Shown here one piece after another: positions 8,822 through 17,282 of a DNA stretch of 64,000 bases. Where the stretch lies: the NCBI RefSeq assembly GCF_035989265.1, contig NZ_JAYKZX010000003.1, positions 3,174,358 through 3,238,357 on the forward strand, written 5' to 3'. The position numbers and the translations under genes are program-made. How positions within the stretch are numbered: the first letter of the stretch is position 1; every line of letters begins with the position of its first letter. This stretch comes from Sphingobium sp. HWE2-09. GTDB taxonomy: Bacteria; Pseudomonadota; Alphaproteobacteria; Sphingomonadales; Sphingomonadaceae. The notes below the pieces were generated by a model. That model was given only the letters and a program-made list of their open reading frames with translations. It made no database searches and was not told the origin of the DNA.

Positions 8822-10129
8822 TCAGGCGACGAACGGGAAGGCCAGCGCGATCATGCCGACCAGTGTCATGACGATGCAGACGGCGGCGGCGGGCAGCAGC
8901 GTGAAGCGCTGATGATCGGCCAGGTCGATACCCGCCAGGCTGACGAGCAGATAGGTGGACGGCACCAGTGGGCTGAGCAGATGGACCGGCTGGCCCATCA
9001 GCGACGCGCGCGCGATCGCCATCGGCTCTACGCCATAATGCGCGCCCGCTTCGGCCAGGATCGGCAGCATCCCGAAATAGAAAGCGTCGTTGGAGATGAA
9101 GAAGGTGAAGGGCATGGAGAGGAGCGCCGTGATCGGCGCCATATAGGGGCCAAGCGCAGGCGGGATGAAGCCCACCACTTCCTTGCTCATCGCTTCCACC
9201 ATGCCGGTGCCGCCAAGGATGCCGGTGAAGATGCCCGCCGCGAAGATCAGCGATACCACTGACAGGACGTTACCGGCATGAGCGGCGATCCGCTCCTTCT
9301 GCTGCGCGACGCCGGGATAGTTGACGATCATGGCGATGGCGAAGGCGATCATCATCAGTACCGAGAGCGGCAGGATGCCCCATACCAGCAGGCCAAGCAG
9401 CGCCACGACCAGCAGGCCGTTGAACCAGCGCAGATGCGGGCGGCGCGCTTCGGGATATTGCGACACGCCAAGGTCAGCGATGTCGACCGGCTCGCGCTGC
9501 GGCATATGCACATGGCCCAGCCGACGCCGCTCCTTGATCCCGAACCAGAAGGCGAGGCCGAGCAGGAAGGCGAGGCCCGCAATCATGCCGGGGATGAGCG
9601 GCAGAAACAGGGTGGCGGGGTCGAGCTTCAGCGCGCTCGCGGCGCGGGCGGTCGGCCCGCCCCATGGCGTCAGGTTCATGATCCCGCTCGTCACCATCAA
9701 CAGGCAGACGAGGTAGATGCGTTTCATGTCGAACCGTTTGTAGAGCGGCAGCAGCGCGGCGATGGTGATGATGTAGGTGGTTGAGCCATCACCATCCAGG
9801 CTGACGACTGCGCACAGCACCACCGATCCCAGCAGGATCAGCAACGGATCGCCATGGACCAGCCGCACCAGCCGCCCGACCAGCGGGTCGAACAGGCCGG
9901 TGTCGGTCATGGTCGAGAAAAAGAGGATGGCGAACAGCAGCATCACGCCGGTGGGGGCGAGATTCTTGATACCTTCGATCATCATGTCGCCAAGACCGGC
10001 GGCCTGCCCCGCGATCACGCCGAACAGGGATGGGATGATGATCAGCGCGACCAGCGGCGTCATCCGCTTGGTCATGATCAGCGTCATGAAGGTGGCGACC
10101 ATCAGGAAGCCGAGCAGGGCAAGGTTCAT
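8822..10129 (-). CDS. CitMHS-family citrate/H+ (metal-citrate) symporter
   Basis: 435 aa, about 12 membrane segments. Starts MNLALLGFLMVATFMTLIMT and carries the CitMHS-type motifs VVSLDGDGSTTYIITIAALL and LTPWGGPTARAASAL. Family members import citrate complexed with divalent metal using the proton gradient. It is third in a minus-strand run: solute-binding protein, porin, this carrier, AbrB-type protein. The run is divergent from a TctD/TctE-type two-component pair. The whole set is a coherent tricarboxylate uptake module; citrate as substrate is inferred from the family. Confidence 0.88.
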   Translation of the reverse strand: MNLALLGFLMVATFMTLIMTKRMTPLVALIIIPSLFGVIAGQAAGLGDMMIEGIKNLAPTGVMLLFAILFFSTMTDTGLFDPLVGRLVRLVHGDPLLILLGSVVLCAVVSLDGDGSTTYIITIAALLPLYKRFDMKRIYLVCLLMVTSGIMNLTPWGGPTARAASALKLDPATLFLPLIPGMIAGLAFLLGLAFWFGIKERRRLGHVHMPQREPVDIADLGVSQYPEARRPHLRWFNGLLVVALLGLLVWGILPLSVLMMIAFAIAMIVNYPGVAQQKERIAAHAGNVLSVVSLIFAAGIFTGILGGTGMVEAMSKEVVGFIPPALGPYMAPITALLSMPFTFFISNDAFYFGMLPILAEAGAHYGVEPMAIARASLMGQPVHLLSPLVPSTYLLVSLAGIDLADHQRFTLLPAAAVCIVMTLVGMIALAFPFVA

Positions 10130-10163
10130 CGCTGCGTCCTTGGATAAACGGTAAAGGGGGGCA

Positions 10164-11663
10164 TCAGAAGGTCACGCCGACACGGGCGCTGACGGTCTGG
10201 CCGTCGTCGCTGCCAGTGAAGGCGCCGGCGCGATTGTCGGTGCGCCAGTGGATGCCGTTCAGTTGAAGCCGGGTGAAGCTGTTGAGATACCAGTTGACGC
10301 CGACCGTCGCGGCCCAGCCGTCGCCGCCCAGCAACAGGTCGGTATAGTCCAGATTTTCATAGCGCGCGGTCAGTTCGATCGCGCCCGGCCCGCCGTCGAA
10401 CGTGGGTTTCAGCACATTGGGCTGGCCAAAGCTGCCAAGGCGCGGGTTATAGGGCGGCAGTTCGCCGGTCAGGAAGAAGCCGGTCGATACGCTCCACGCC
10501 TTGCTTTCAAAATCCGGGCGATCCCCGGTCAGGCGCGCGACCCGGCGGCCTGCTTCGCCCATCACCCACAGGCTGCCGCTATAGCCGCCGAGTTCGACAC
10601 CATAGCCGGTCGTAGAGCGACCGCCGAGCAGTTCGCCGGTCGACACCCGCACCGCCCCGTTGAAGCGCCCGCCGATCACCGTGCTGCGCGTCAGCGTCGT
10701 CGCCGCGGCGGACAGCGCCTCGTCAAAGCCCCAGGCGCCGACATGCAGCAGCGACCGGTCCGTCTTGATCGGGTTCCAGTGCGCGCGCGCCGACATGGTG
10801 CGGCTGTCATTGGTCGCCTGCTGCCCGTCGATCCGGTCGCCGGTCACGCTGACCGATGCGTGCCAGTTGGGACCAAACAGGCGGCCCATTATGCCGATGC
10901 CGTAGAAGCCACGCTGCGGAATGATCGCGGTGGAAACCGTGCTGCGTTCCAGGAACGGCGTGGAATCTGACCCGGTGCTGCCTTCGAAGGCGCGGTCGTT
11001 GAACAGATGGCCGACGCGGATGTCATAATCGACCTTGCCGCTCAGCCGGTTGCGCCAGCCCAGGAAGGCAGTGACGATATCGACTTCATTTTCCGAAAAG
11101 TCGCTTTCGAACTGGTAGAAGAAGTGCGGACCCACGCCGCCTTCCAGACCCAGGCGCAGCGCGCGCATACCCGTCGTCGTGGTATTGCGTCCGGCATAGT
11201 CCGACCCGAAGGTGGAACTCACATCGACCAGGATGCGGCCGCGCGGTTTGTAGGTGAAGACGCCGTCGGCGGAGCGGAAGACGGGCAAGCCCGCGCCCCA
11301 TTCGGTCTTGACGCCGACTTCCTTGGCGATGGCGCGCGCCTGCGCCACGTCGATATCCGCAGGGCCGGGGGGCACGATCTGTGGCGCGAAGGGCGTGACC
11401 ACCAGCGGCGCGGCGGCCTGCTGCTGCGCCATCTGCGGCGCGGGCTGCTGGACCGGCGAAACGGCTTGCGCGGCGCTTTGGCCCTCCAGCCTGTCGAGGC
11501 GGGTTTTCAGCGCCGCGATTTCTGCGGCTTGCGACTGGACCAGGGCGGCCTGCGCCTTGACCAGAGCAGCCAGTTCCTCGGCGCTGGGCGTTTGCGCCAG
11601 CGCAGGGGTGGCGGCGATCAGCGCCAATGCGGCGCATCCGCCGCGCAAAAAGGGAGGGATCAT
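10164..11663 (-). CDS. OprO/OprP-type outer membrane porin
   Basis: 499 aa from the ATG at 11663. This start overlaps the stop of the upstream gene as ATGA, which decides it over an in-frame start at 11699. Signal peptide (MIPPFLRGGCAALALIAATP, cleavage after ALAQ), then a periplasmic coiled coil (about 30-60: AEIAALKTRLDRLEGQ), a Pro/Gln-rich linker, and a 16-strand-type barrel ending in the C-terminal Phe (ARVGVTF). The family includes phosphate-selective and other anion porins. Its neighbours suggest passage of tricarboxylates here rather than phosphate (inference). Confidence 0.82.
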   Translation of the reverse strand: MIPPFLRGGCAALALIAATPALAQTPSAEELAALVKAQAALVQSQAAEIAALKTRLDRLEGQSAAQAVSPVQQPAPQMAQQQAAAPLVVTPFAPQIVPPGPADIDVAQARAIAKEVGVKTEWGAGLPVFRSADGVFTYKPRGRILVDVSSTFGSDYAGRNTTTTGMRALRLGLEGGVGPHFFYQFESDFSENEVDIVTAFLGWRNRLSGKVDYDIRVGHLFNDRAFEGSTGSDSTPFLERSTVSTAIIPQRGFYGIGIMGRLFGPNWHASVSVTGDRIDGQQATNDSRTMSARAHWNPIKTDRSLLHVGAWGFDEALSAAATTLTRSTVIGGRFNGAVRVSTGELLGGRSTTGYGVELGGYSGSLWVMGEAGRRVARLTGDRPDFESKAWSVSTGFFLTGELPPYNPRLGSFGQPNVLKPTFDGGPGAIELTARYENLDYTDLLLGGDGWAATVGVNWYLNSFTRLQLNGIHWRTDNRAGAFTGSDDGQTVSARVGVTF

Positions 11664-12742
11664 TTCTGTTGTGCTCCAGAGGCGAGGACCGCATGCCATT
11701 CGCGCAGGAAGCGCTGCTGTTTCAGGCGATCGAGATTGGCGAGTAGCTGCGGGCCGACGCGGATCGGGCGGGCCTGAGCCGCGGGCAAGCGGCGGCCGCG
11801 AATATCGGTACGGACCGGCCAGAGGCTGTGCTGGGCGAGCAAAGTCTGGCCCTGGCGCGACAGCAGAAAATCGAGGAACAGCTTGGCGGCGGCGGGATGC
11901 CGCGCTTCCCGCGCGATAAATGCGATGCGCGACATCACGATCGTATAATCCTGCGGAAAGATCACGCCGATGCGCGCGTCCCGGCGCGCCCGCTCCAGCG
12001 CGTAGGAACCGATGACATTATAGGCGATCGACAGCTTGCCATCGGCCACGCCGCGCAGCATCGGTTCAGTAGTCAGCGACAGTTGCGGCCGGGTCGCTGC
12101 CATGGCTTCGACCAGCGAGCGGGTGTCGCGCGTGATCGCATAATCCTGCGTCAGATAGAGATAGCCGGTATTGGAACGCGCCGGATCGAAAGTCGCGACC
12201 CGGCCCGTCAGCGCCTTGCGATCCTTGCGTAACATCGCTTCCAACGCGGCATGGCTGCTTGGCGGATTGGCGATCGCCTTCTTGTTATAAACATAGGCGA
12301 TCGGTTCTGCGGTGACGCCGAAACCCATATTCTTCCACACTGCCGATGGCGGCAGAGCGGGTTTTTCAGGGCTGGCATAGGCCTGCGCGAAGCCATCGTT
12401 GATCAACTTGACCTGCTGGTCCATCGCCGACGACCAGACAAGATCGGCCGACGGCTTGCGCGCGCGCGTTTCCGCCACAAACCTGCCATAGATGGCGTTG
12501 GACCCCAGGTCGGCGTAGCGGACGGTGACGCCGGGATAGCGTTTCTGAAAGGCGATGATGACGGGCGTCATTTCCGCCGTATCTGCATTGGCATAGACGA
12601 CGACCTGCCGTTCGGCCTGCGCGTCAGCGATCAGCGTGTCGTAGGAGCGCGGATAGCCGCTTGGCCGTTCCGCCACAGCGGTCGCGGCAGGCGCGGTCAG
12701 GCTTGCCAAGCCTGCCATCATCAGAATAACCCGTCGCATCAC
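11660..12742 (-). CDS. Periplasmic solute-binding protein (ABC family 1 / iron-type fold)
   Basis: 360 aa with a signal peptide (MMRRVILMMAGLASLTAPAA). The mature part has the periplasmic binding fold: LIADAQAERQVVVYANAD opening, DLVWSSAMDQQVKLINDGF in the first lobe, GFGVTAEPIAYVYNKKAI at the hinge. Similar proteins bind Fe3+, organic acids or phosphonates. No ABC permease or ATPase gene is nearby. It heads an operon with a porin and a CitMHS carrier and is divergent from a TctDE-like pair, so it may present ligand to the sensor kinase rather than feed an ABC importer (inference). Confidence 0.8.
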   Translation of the reverse strand: MMRRVILMMAGLASLTAPAATAVAERPSGYPRSYDTLIADAQAERQVVVYANADTAEMTPVIIAFQKRYPGVTVRYADLGSNAIYGRFVAETRARKPSADLVWSSAMDQQVKLINDGFAQAYASPEKPALPPSAVWKNMGFGVTAEPIAYVYNKKAIANPPSSHAALEAMLRKDRKALTGRVATFDPARSNTGYLYLTQDYAITRDTRSLVEAMAATRPQLSLTTEPMLRGVADGKLSIAYNVIGSYALERARRDARIGVIFPQDYTIVMSRIAFIAREARHPAAAKLFLDFLLSRQGQTLLAQHSLWPVRTDIRGRRLPAAQARPIRVGPQLLANLDRLKQQRFLREWHAVLASGAQQK

Positions 12743-12847
12743 GCTTCCTCTCTCGTTTTTTCCGTTTCTGTCGTCGGATAAATCTAGGGGTCAGTTACGA
12801 AGCCAAGCTGTCATCAACCTTTCAGCATCAGGTGCCCTATTCGGATT

Positions 12848-13504
12848 TTGATGATCGAGGACGACGCCGCCCTGGCGCGCAGCATTTCCGCCCTGCTTCG
12901 CGCAGGGGGCCATGCCGTGGACCATGTCGCGACCGGGGAAGACGCCCTGGCGGTCGTCGGCAGCGAACCCTATGCGCTCGTCATCCTGGACGTAGGCTTG
13001 CCCGACATGGACGGCTTTGCCGTGCTGGCCGACCTGCGGCGGCGGGGCGAAAAGGTGCCGGTGCTGATGCTGACCGCGCGCGATGCGCTGGATGATCGGG
13101 TGCGCGGGCTGGATCTGGGCGCGGACGATTATCTGCGCAAACCCTTCGACCCGGAGGAACTGGAGGCGCGGGTGCGTGCGCTCGGGCGGCGGCGCGGCGG
13201 CGATCCGACGCCCGAACTCATGGTGGGCACGCTGACCATCAATCGCTCCACCGGCGCGGCCGATGTGGCGGGGCGGCCGCTAGACCTGCGGCGGCGCGAA
13301 CTGGCGGTGCTGGAGGCGCTGGCGACCCGGGCGGGGCAGGTGGTGCCGCGCGAATTGCTGATCGGGGAAGTCTTCGGCTTCGACGAACCGGTCGGCGGCA
13401 ACGCGATCGAGGTGCATGTGACGCGGCTGCGCGGCAAGCTGGCGCCCGATGGCCCTGGCATCCGCACGGTGCGGGGTGTGGGCTATATGCTCGATGCCGG
13501 TTAG
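12848..13504 (+). CDS. TctD-like OmpR-family response regulator
   Basis: Receiver domain (about 1-115): EDD acidic pocket, LVILDVGLPDMDGF with the phospho-acceptor Asp, MLTARDA, and KPFDPEEL with the conserved Lys. The winged-helix DNA-binding domain follows (about 125-218, GNAIEVHVTRLRGKL, VRGVGYML). Annotated from the TTG at 12848. However, the codons before it read CGG ATT TTG ATG, which completes the canonical RILxIEDD opening. The codon where the initiator belongs (12839-12841) is ATT, preceded by AGGTG at 12830-12834. No ATG or GTG lies between it and the in-frame stop at 12785. Its end overlaps the kinase start by 11 bases. Confidence 0.88.
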   Translation: MMIEDDAALARSISALLRAGGHAVDHVATGEDALAVVGSEPYALVILDVGLPDMDGFAVLADLRRRGEKVPVLMLTARDALDDRVRGLDLGADDYLRKPFDPEELEARVRALGRRRGGDPTPELMVGTLTINRSTGAADVAGRPLDLRRRELAVLEALATRAGQVVPRELLIGEVFGFDEPVGGNAIEVHVTRLRGKLAPDGPGIRTVRGVGYMLDAG

Positions 13505-14909
13505 GGCGGGGCCGGTCAGGACGCCGGGCAAGGCGCGCGCCATCGCGCTGCGCACCCGGCTGCTCGCCGCGATGCTGGGGCCGTTGCTGGGCGCTGCGGC
13601 GATCATCGGCGTGGGCGGCGCGACGCTGATTTCGGACGTCGTGCGCCGGACCAACGACCGGGTGCTGGGCGGCGCCTTGGGCGCGATCGCTGAAACGGTG
13701 CAGGTGGAGCGCGGCGAGGTGACGCTGGACCTGCCGCCCGCCGCCTTTGGCATGTTGGAGAATAGCGAGCGCGACAATGTCTATTATCGCATCGCGGTAG
13801 GGCGCGACTTGCTCACCGGCTATGCCGATCTGCCCGCGCCCGATCCCAAAACCATGTCGGTGGATCAGCCCCGCTTTCGCTTTTCGCGCTATCGCGACCA
13901 GGACATCCGCATTGCGGAGGTAAAGCGGATGCTGCCCCGGATCGCCCAACCGGTGATCATCCAGGTTGCCGAAACGCTCGACAATCGCAAGACGCTCGCC
14001 GGGCAACTGATCCTGGCGCTGCTTTTGGGGGAAGTGGCGCTGGTCGGCGTCGCGGTGCTGTTGCTGCGCCCCGCGCTGGGATGGAGCCTGCGCCCGCTCG
14101 CGCGTCTGCGCCGGTCCGTGGAAGCGCGGGATTCCAGCACAAGGCCGGACTTCTCGCCGCTCGATGCCGGGCCGCTGCCCAATGAACTGCGACCGCTCGC
14201 CACCGCGTTCGACCATCTGCTGGCGCAACTCGACAAGGCGACCGGCGGGGTGCGCCGCTTCACCGCCGACGCCTCGCACCAAATGCGCACGCCTTTGTCG
14301 GTGCTCAAAGTGCAGGTCGAGTTGGCGCGGCGGGGATCGTCCGCTGCGCTGGACGAGATTGCCGACGCAGTGTTGCGGCTGGAACGCTTAGTGACGCAAC
14401 TTCTGGCATTGGCCCGCGCGGAGGAAGGTGGCGTCTCCCCACCACTGGAAGCGGTGGACCTCAAGGAAGTGAGCGCCGCCGTCATCGGTCGCCTGATCAA
14501 CCAGGCGATCCAGGCAGGGGTGGAGCTGGACCTCGACGCCGACGATCGAAAAACCTATCTGGTACAAGCGCACCGGACGTTGGTGTTCGAAATCATCGCC
14601 AACCTGATCGACAATGGCATTCGCTACAATCGGCGCGGCGGCTCGGTCACGGTCATATTGGCGCATGACGCCGGGCAGGTGGTGCTGACGGTCAGTGATG
14701 ATGGGCCGGGTATCGCTCCTGAATATCATGACCGGATATTCGAGCGCTTCTTCCGCGCGACGGGGCCGCAAGGGGCGGAAGGCACCGGTCTGGGGCTTGC
14801 GATCGTGCAGTCCGCCGCATCCCGCATGGGCGCACGCGTCGCCATCACGCCGACGCAGACCGGCACCAGCATATCGGTCATCTTCACGACAGGGCGGGCA
14901 AGCGGATAG
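13494..14909 (+). CDS. TctE-like sensor histidine kinase
   Basis: 471 aa from the ATG at 13494, which overlaps the regulator's end and so favours translational coupling. TM1 (about 18-40), a periplasmic two-component sensor domain of the TctE/2CSK N-terminal type (about 42-150), TM2 (about 165-190), a HAMP-like linker, then H-box TADASHQMRTPLSVLKVQ with the phospho-accepting His, N-box NLIDNGIRYN, G1 SDDGPGIAPE and G2 GTGLGLAIVQSA. TctE-type kinases control tricarboxylate uptake, and the divergent operon encodes just such a system. It ends 1 base before the convergent next gene. Confidence 0.88.
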   Translation: MPVRAGPVRTPGKARAIALRTRLLAAMLGPLLGAAAIIGVGGATLISDVVRRTNDRVLGGALGAIAETVQVERGEVTLDLPPAAFGMLENSERDNVYYRIAVGRDLLTGYADLPAPDPKTMSVDQPRFRFSRYRDQDIRIAEVKRMLPRIAQPVIIQVAETLDNRKTLAGQLILALLLGEVALVGVAVLLLRPALGWSLRPLARLRRSVEARDSSTRPDFSPLDAGPLPNELRPLATAFDHLLAQLDKATGGVRRFTADASHQMRTPLSVLKVQVELARRGSSAALDEIADAVLRLERLVTQLLALARAEEGGVSPPLEAVDLKEVSAAVIGRLINQAIQAGVELDLDADDRKTYLVQAHRTLVFEIIANLIDNGIRYNRRGGSVTVILAHDAGQVVLTVSDDGPGIAPEYHDRIFERFFRATGPQGAEGTGLGLAIVQSAASRMGARVAITPTQTGTSISVIFTTGRASG

Positions 14910-14910
14910 T

Positions 14911-15621
14911 CTAACCCTGCCTTGTCGCAAACCAGATCGTGTGGTTCGCCTCTTCGCCGCCGACCAATACCGGCACATCGACTTCATCCACGACGAACTG
15001 CGCCTGTTCCAATCGGGTGACGAAGGCGTCATCCGGATAGGCCGACCAGATCGCCAATATGCCATTGGGCTTGAGCGCCGCATGGGCGGCGCGCAGCCCC
15101 CAATTGCAATACAGCCGTTCGTTGGCGATGTGGATCAGGCCGTCCGGGCCATTGTCGACATCCAGCAGGATGGCGTCATAGCTGCCCTTGGCCCTGTTGA
15201 TGGCGTCGTGAACATCGCCCATTTCCAGCGATACCCGGCGGTCGCCCAGATAATCGTGGAACAGATGCGATAGCGGCCCCTTGGCCCAGTCGACGATCGT
15301 GGGCACCAGTTCCGATACGACGACCGTGGCCGTGGCAGGAAGCGATTTCAGCGCCGCGCCCAGGGTGAACCCCATGCCCAGCCCGCCGATCAGGATACGG
15401 CTGTCCGACTTTACCAGACGCTGACAGGTCAGCACGGCAAGCGCCTCTTCGGATTGGCGCACCTGGTTGCCCATCAATTCGGTGTCCTGGAACCGGATCG
15501 AATAATCATCGCCCCGACGCAACAGGCGCAACGTCCCGCCATCGGGCAGGTGGGCAGTATCGATCAGCTCGACCGCAGCCGTCTGAACTTCAGCAACTAT
15601 GGCCAAATTCTGCCCTTTCAC
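14911..15621 (-). CDS. Spermidine synthase-like / class I methyltransferase-fold protein
   Basis: 236 aa. ILIGGLGMGFTLGAAL is the nucleotide-binding glycine motif, VVVSELVPTIVDWA the strand-2 acidic motif, and SYDAILLDVDNGPDGLI the motif IV region seen in the spermidine synthase/SAM-methyltransferase superfamily. The N-terminal tetramerisation strand region is short, so true spermidine synthase activity is doubtful. Convergent with the kinase gene and 14 bases downstream of a small conserved gene in the same direction. Substrate unknown. Confidence 0.7.
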   Translation of the reverse strand: MKGQNLAIVAEVQTAAVELIDTAHLPDGGTLRLLRRGDDYSIRFQDTELMGNQVRQSEEALAVLTCQRLVKSDSRILIGGLGMGFTLGAALKSLPATATVVVSELVPTIVDWAKGPLSHLFHDYLGDRRVSLEMGDVHDAINRAKGSYDAILLDVDNGPDGLIHIANERLYCNWGLRAAHAALKPNGILAIWSAYPDDAFVTRLEQAQFVVDEVDVPVLVGGEEANHTIWFATRQG

Positions 15622-15635
15622 TGGCGATATTCGCG

Positions 15636-15845
15636 TTATTGCGTGGAATATTGCCCGGGCTGCGCCTTGAATGTGTCGCGCGCGAAATTCCGTACCGCCG
15701 CTGCCGTCTTGAAGGTTTCTTCCTGCAACTGCGACGTCACCAGCGGATAGCCCTGCGAATTATAACGGGTCTCGCGAACGGTGAGCCGGAAATTCCCTTC
15801 TTCGTCTTTGGTGATCAAAAAGGGGCGGACTATTTCTCGGCTCAT
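15636..15845 (-). CDS. Small conserved-looking hypothetical protein
   Basis: 69 aa from the ATG at 15845, which has AGGAG 6 bases upstream, so it is preferred to an upstream in-frame start at 15881. The sequence (MSREIVRPFLITKDEEGNFR, then a VRETRYNSQGYPLVTSQL stretch and QEETFKTAAAVRNFARDTF) is well composed and looks like a single compact alpha/beta domain. No signal peptide or membrane segment. I do not recognise a family. It probably shares a transcript with the methyltransferase-like gene 14 bases downstream. Confidence 0.65.
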   Translation of the reverse strand: MSREIVRPFLITKDEEGNFRLTVRETRYNSQGYPLVTSQLQEETFKTAAAVRNFARDTFKAQPGQYSTQ

Positions 15846-15904
15846 GGATGCTCCTGCTATTATGGGGGAGGCCCGCCGCACGGATGTGGGCGGGCCATTG
15901 ATGG

Positions 15905-16045
15905 TCAGCCCAGCATCGCCGCGACGATCTGCTTCAACTCGCTGCTCGACAGCGTGGCTGCGGCAGGGGTGATGGGCCGCGCGGGCATCCGGTCGAAAGG
16001 CAGGCGAAAGGTCACCCGATGGCTGCTGTGGGAAATGCTATTCAT
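15905..16045 (-). CDS. 46-aa peptide with basic N-terminal part and C-terminal amphipathic helix
   Basis: The frame is open from 16174, but the ATG at 16045 has AAGGAC 6 bases upstream and begins a compact peptide: MNSISHSSHRVTFRLPFDRM, a Pro-rich middle (PARPITPAA) and the helix LSSSELKQIVAAMLG. The terminal ELKQIVAAM pattern resembles the short recognition helices of peptide precursors or docking tails, but no maturation genes are adjacent. Function unknown. Confidence 0.5.
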   Translation of the reverse strand: MNSISHSSHRVTFRLPFDRMPARPITPAAATLSSSELKQIVAAMLG

Positions 16046-16181
16046 GGTAAAGTCCTTGCGGCGTCTGCCGCATTCAATTTTCAAGAGTGACATGCGCACG
16101 ATGCCGGAAAACCGGGCGGTCGTGGAACGAATGTCCAGTCCGCCGCTGATCAGTAGAAGCGCGCGGCATGTCATATAAAGG

Positions 16182-16511
16182 TCAGGCCCGGTTCTTGCGG
16201 GCGAGATAGCGTGCGTCGCGCGCGGCCTTGCGTTCGGCTTCGGTCAGCACGGGCTTTTGCCGGGCGGCGCTTGCAGCGGCCGCTTCCAGCGCTGCGGCGC
16301 GCTTGGCCGCCCTCTGTGCCTTGGCTTCCGCCAGAGCTTGCTGGCGCTTTTCGCGCGCAGCCGCTTCCTTGGCGAGGCGGCGTTCGGCTCGCTCGGCCGC
16401 GCCGGTGTCGTCCACCGGCGGCTTGTCACGCAATTGTTCGAGAACCGTCGTCCGGGCGCGCGCCGCCGCAGCTATGCGCTCCTGAAACTGGGGTTCTTTA
16501 TATCTTTTCAT
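16182..16511 (-). CDS. DUF6481-like basic alanine-rich protein
   Basis: 109 aa, starting MKRYKEPQFQERIAAAARAR. Almost entirely helical, with Ala, Lys, Arg and Glu making up most residues and heptad-like spacing (AERRLAKEAAAREKRQQALA), so probably one long coiled coil or a nucleic-acid-binding helix. The opening fits the DUF6481 proteins of sphingomonads, from memory. It is 73 bases downstream of the cold-shock gene in the same direction and may be co-expressed. Function unknown. Confidence 0.7.
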   Translation of the reverse strand: MKRYKEPQFQERIAAAARARTTVLEQLRDKPPVDDTGAAERAERRLAKEAAAREKRQQALAEAKAQRAAKRAAALEAAAASAARQKPVLTEAERKAARDARYLARKNRA

Positions 16512-16584
16512 GCAGAGAAATATCCTATTCGTTTATAGTGGCAGCAGACGGGGCCGGGCAGTTTCAGCCGCCCGGCCCACCTGA

Positions 16585-16791
16585 TCAGGCTGCCTGAAGA
16601 TTGACCGCAGAGGTCTTGCCGCGCTGATCCTTTTCCAGATCGTAGGTCACGCGCTGATCCTTTTCGAGGGTGCGCAGACCGGCGCGCTCAACGGCCGAGA
16701 TATGGACGAACGCGTCGTCGCCGCCGGTTTCGGGCGCGATGAAGCCATAGCCCTTGTCGGCATTGAAGAATTTGACGGTTCCGGTGATCAT
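16585..16791 (-). CDS. CspA-family cold shock protein
   Basis: 68 aa. The ATG at 16791 has AGGAG 8 bases upstream and gives the family's normal N-terminus, MITGTVKFFNADKGYGFIAP, so the longer frame from 16902 is rejected. RNP1 is KGYGFI and RNP2 is DAFVHISAVE. A single OB-fold RNA chaperone. No coding sequence is evident in 16792-17058 upstream, which may hold a long regulatory leader as in other csp genes. Confidence 0.95.
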   Translation of the reverse strand: MITGTVKFFNADKGYGFIAPETGGDDAFVHISAVERAGLRTLEKDQRVTYDLEKDQRGKTSAVNLQAA

Positions 16792-17058
16792 ATGAAGTCT
16801 CCTTGTCACAAGTCCACGGGCGTACGCGACAATCCGCGTATCCCGGCTTTTAGAAGCAAATATGGGGACAAAGGAGAGCCGAAGCGGCCCGATATCCGTC
16901 AAACGCGACGTTCAGCGATGACCTTGTAGCACGGACCGGCCTGATTTCAAAATCGGCGATGCGATCGGCCATTATCGATGGCTGGAAAACCATGGTCAGC
17001 GGTCAGGCCTGCCATCCTATTCCGCCGCGACAGCATGCATTATCGCAGGCTCAACCCC

Positions 17059-17202
17059 TCATTTTTCGTCGGTGCGCAGCTTGACCTTGTTCGGCAATTT
17101 CTTGCCCTTGGTGCGACGCGACGGGATTTGTACCGGGTTCTTCTTTTTCCATTCCGCCCAGGTCATCGGGCCTTCCGGCGTATTGATGATCTCATCATCC
17201 AT
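17059..17202 (-). CDS. 47-aa highly basic small protein
   Basis: ATG at 17202, stop at 17059, with GAGGA 10 bases upstream. The peptide starts MDDEIINTPEGPMTWAEWKK and ends in a lysine/arginine-rich tail (RRTKGKKLPNKVKLRTDEK). An acidic head, a central Trp pair and a basic tail are coherent coding features, and codon use is normal. It could be a small nucleic-acid or ribosome-associated protein; no family recognised. Confidence 0.65.
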   Translation of the reverse strand: MDDEIINTPEGPMTWAEWKKKNPVQIPSRRTKGKKLPNKVKLRTDEK

Positions 17203-17282
17203 GGTCGCAAATCCTCATGCATCGGCCGTTGGTGATTCGCGGATCGCGTGCTTGCTTCCTGAAAGTGCCAACCCATCCCTTT

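Noticed and set aside
10164-11663. Porin as part of the phosphate system
   Set aside because: OprO/P-type porins can be phosphate-selective, but this one is ATGA-coupled to a binding protein and followed by CitMHS, so tricarboxylate use is more likely.
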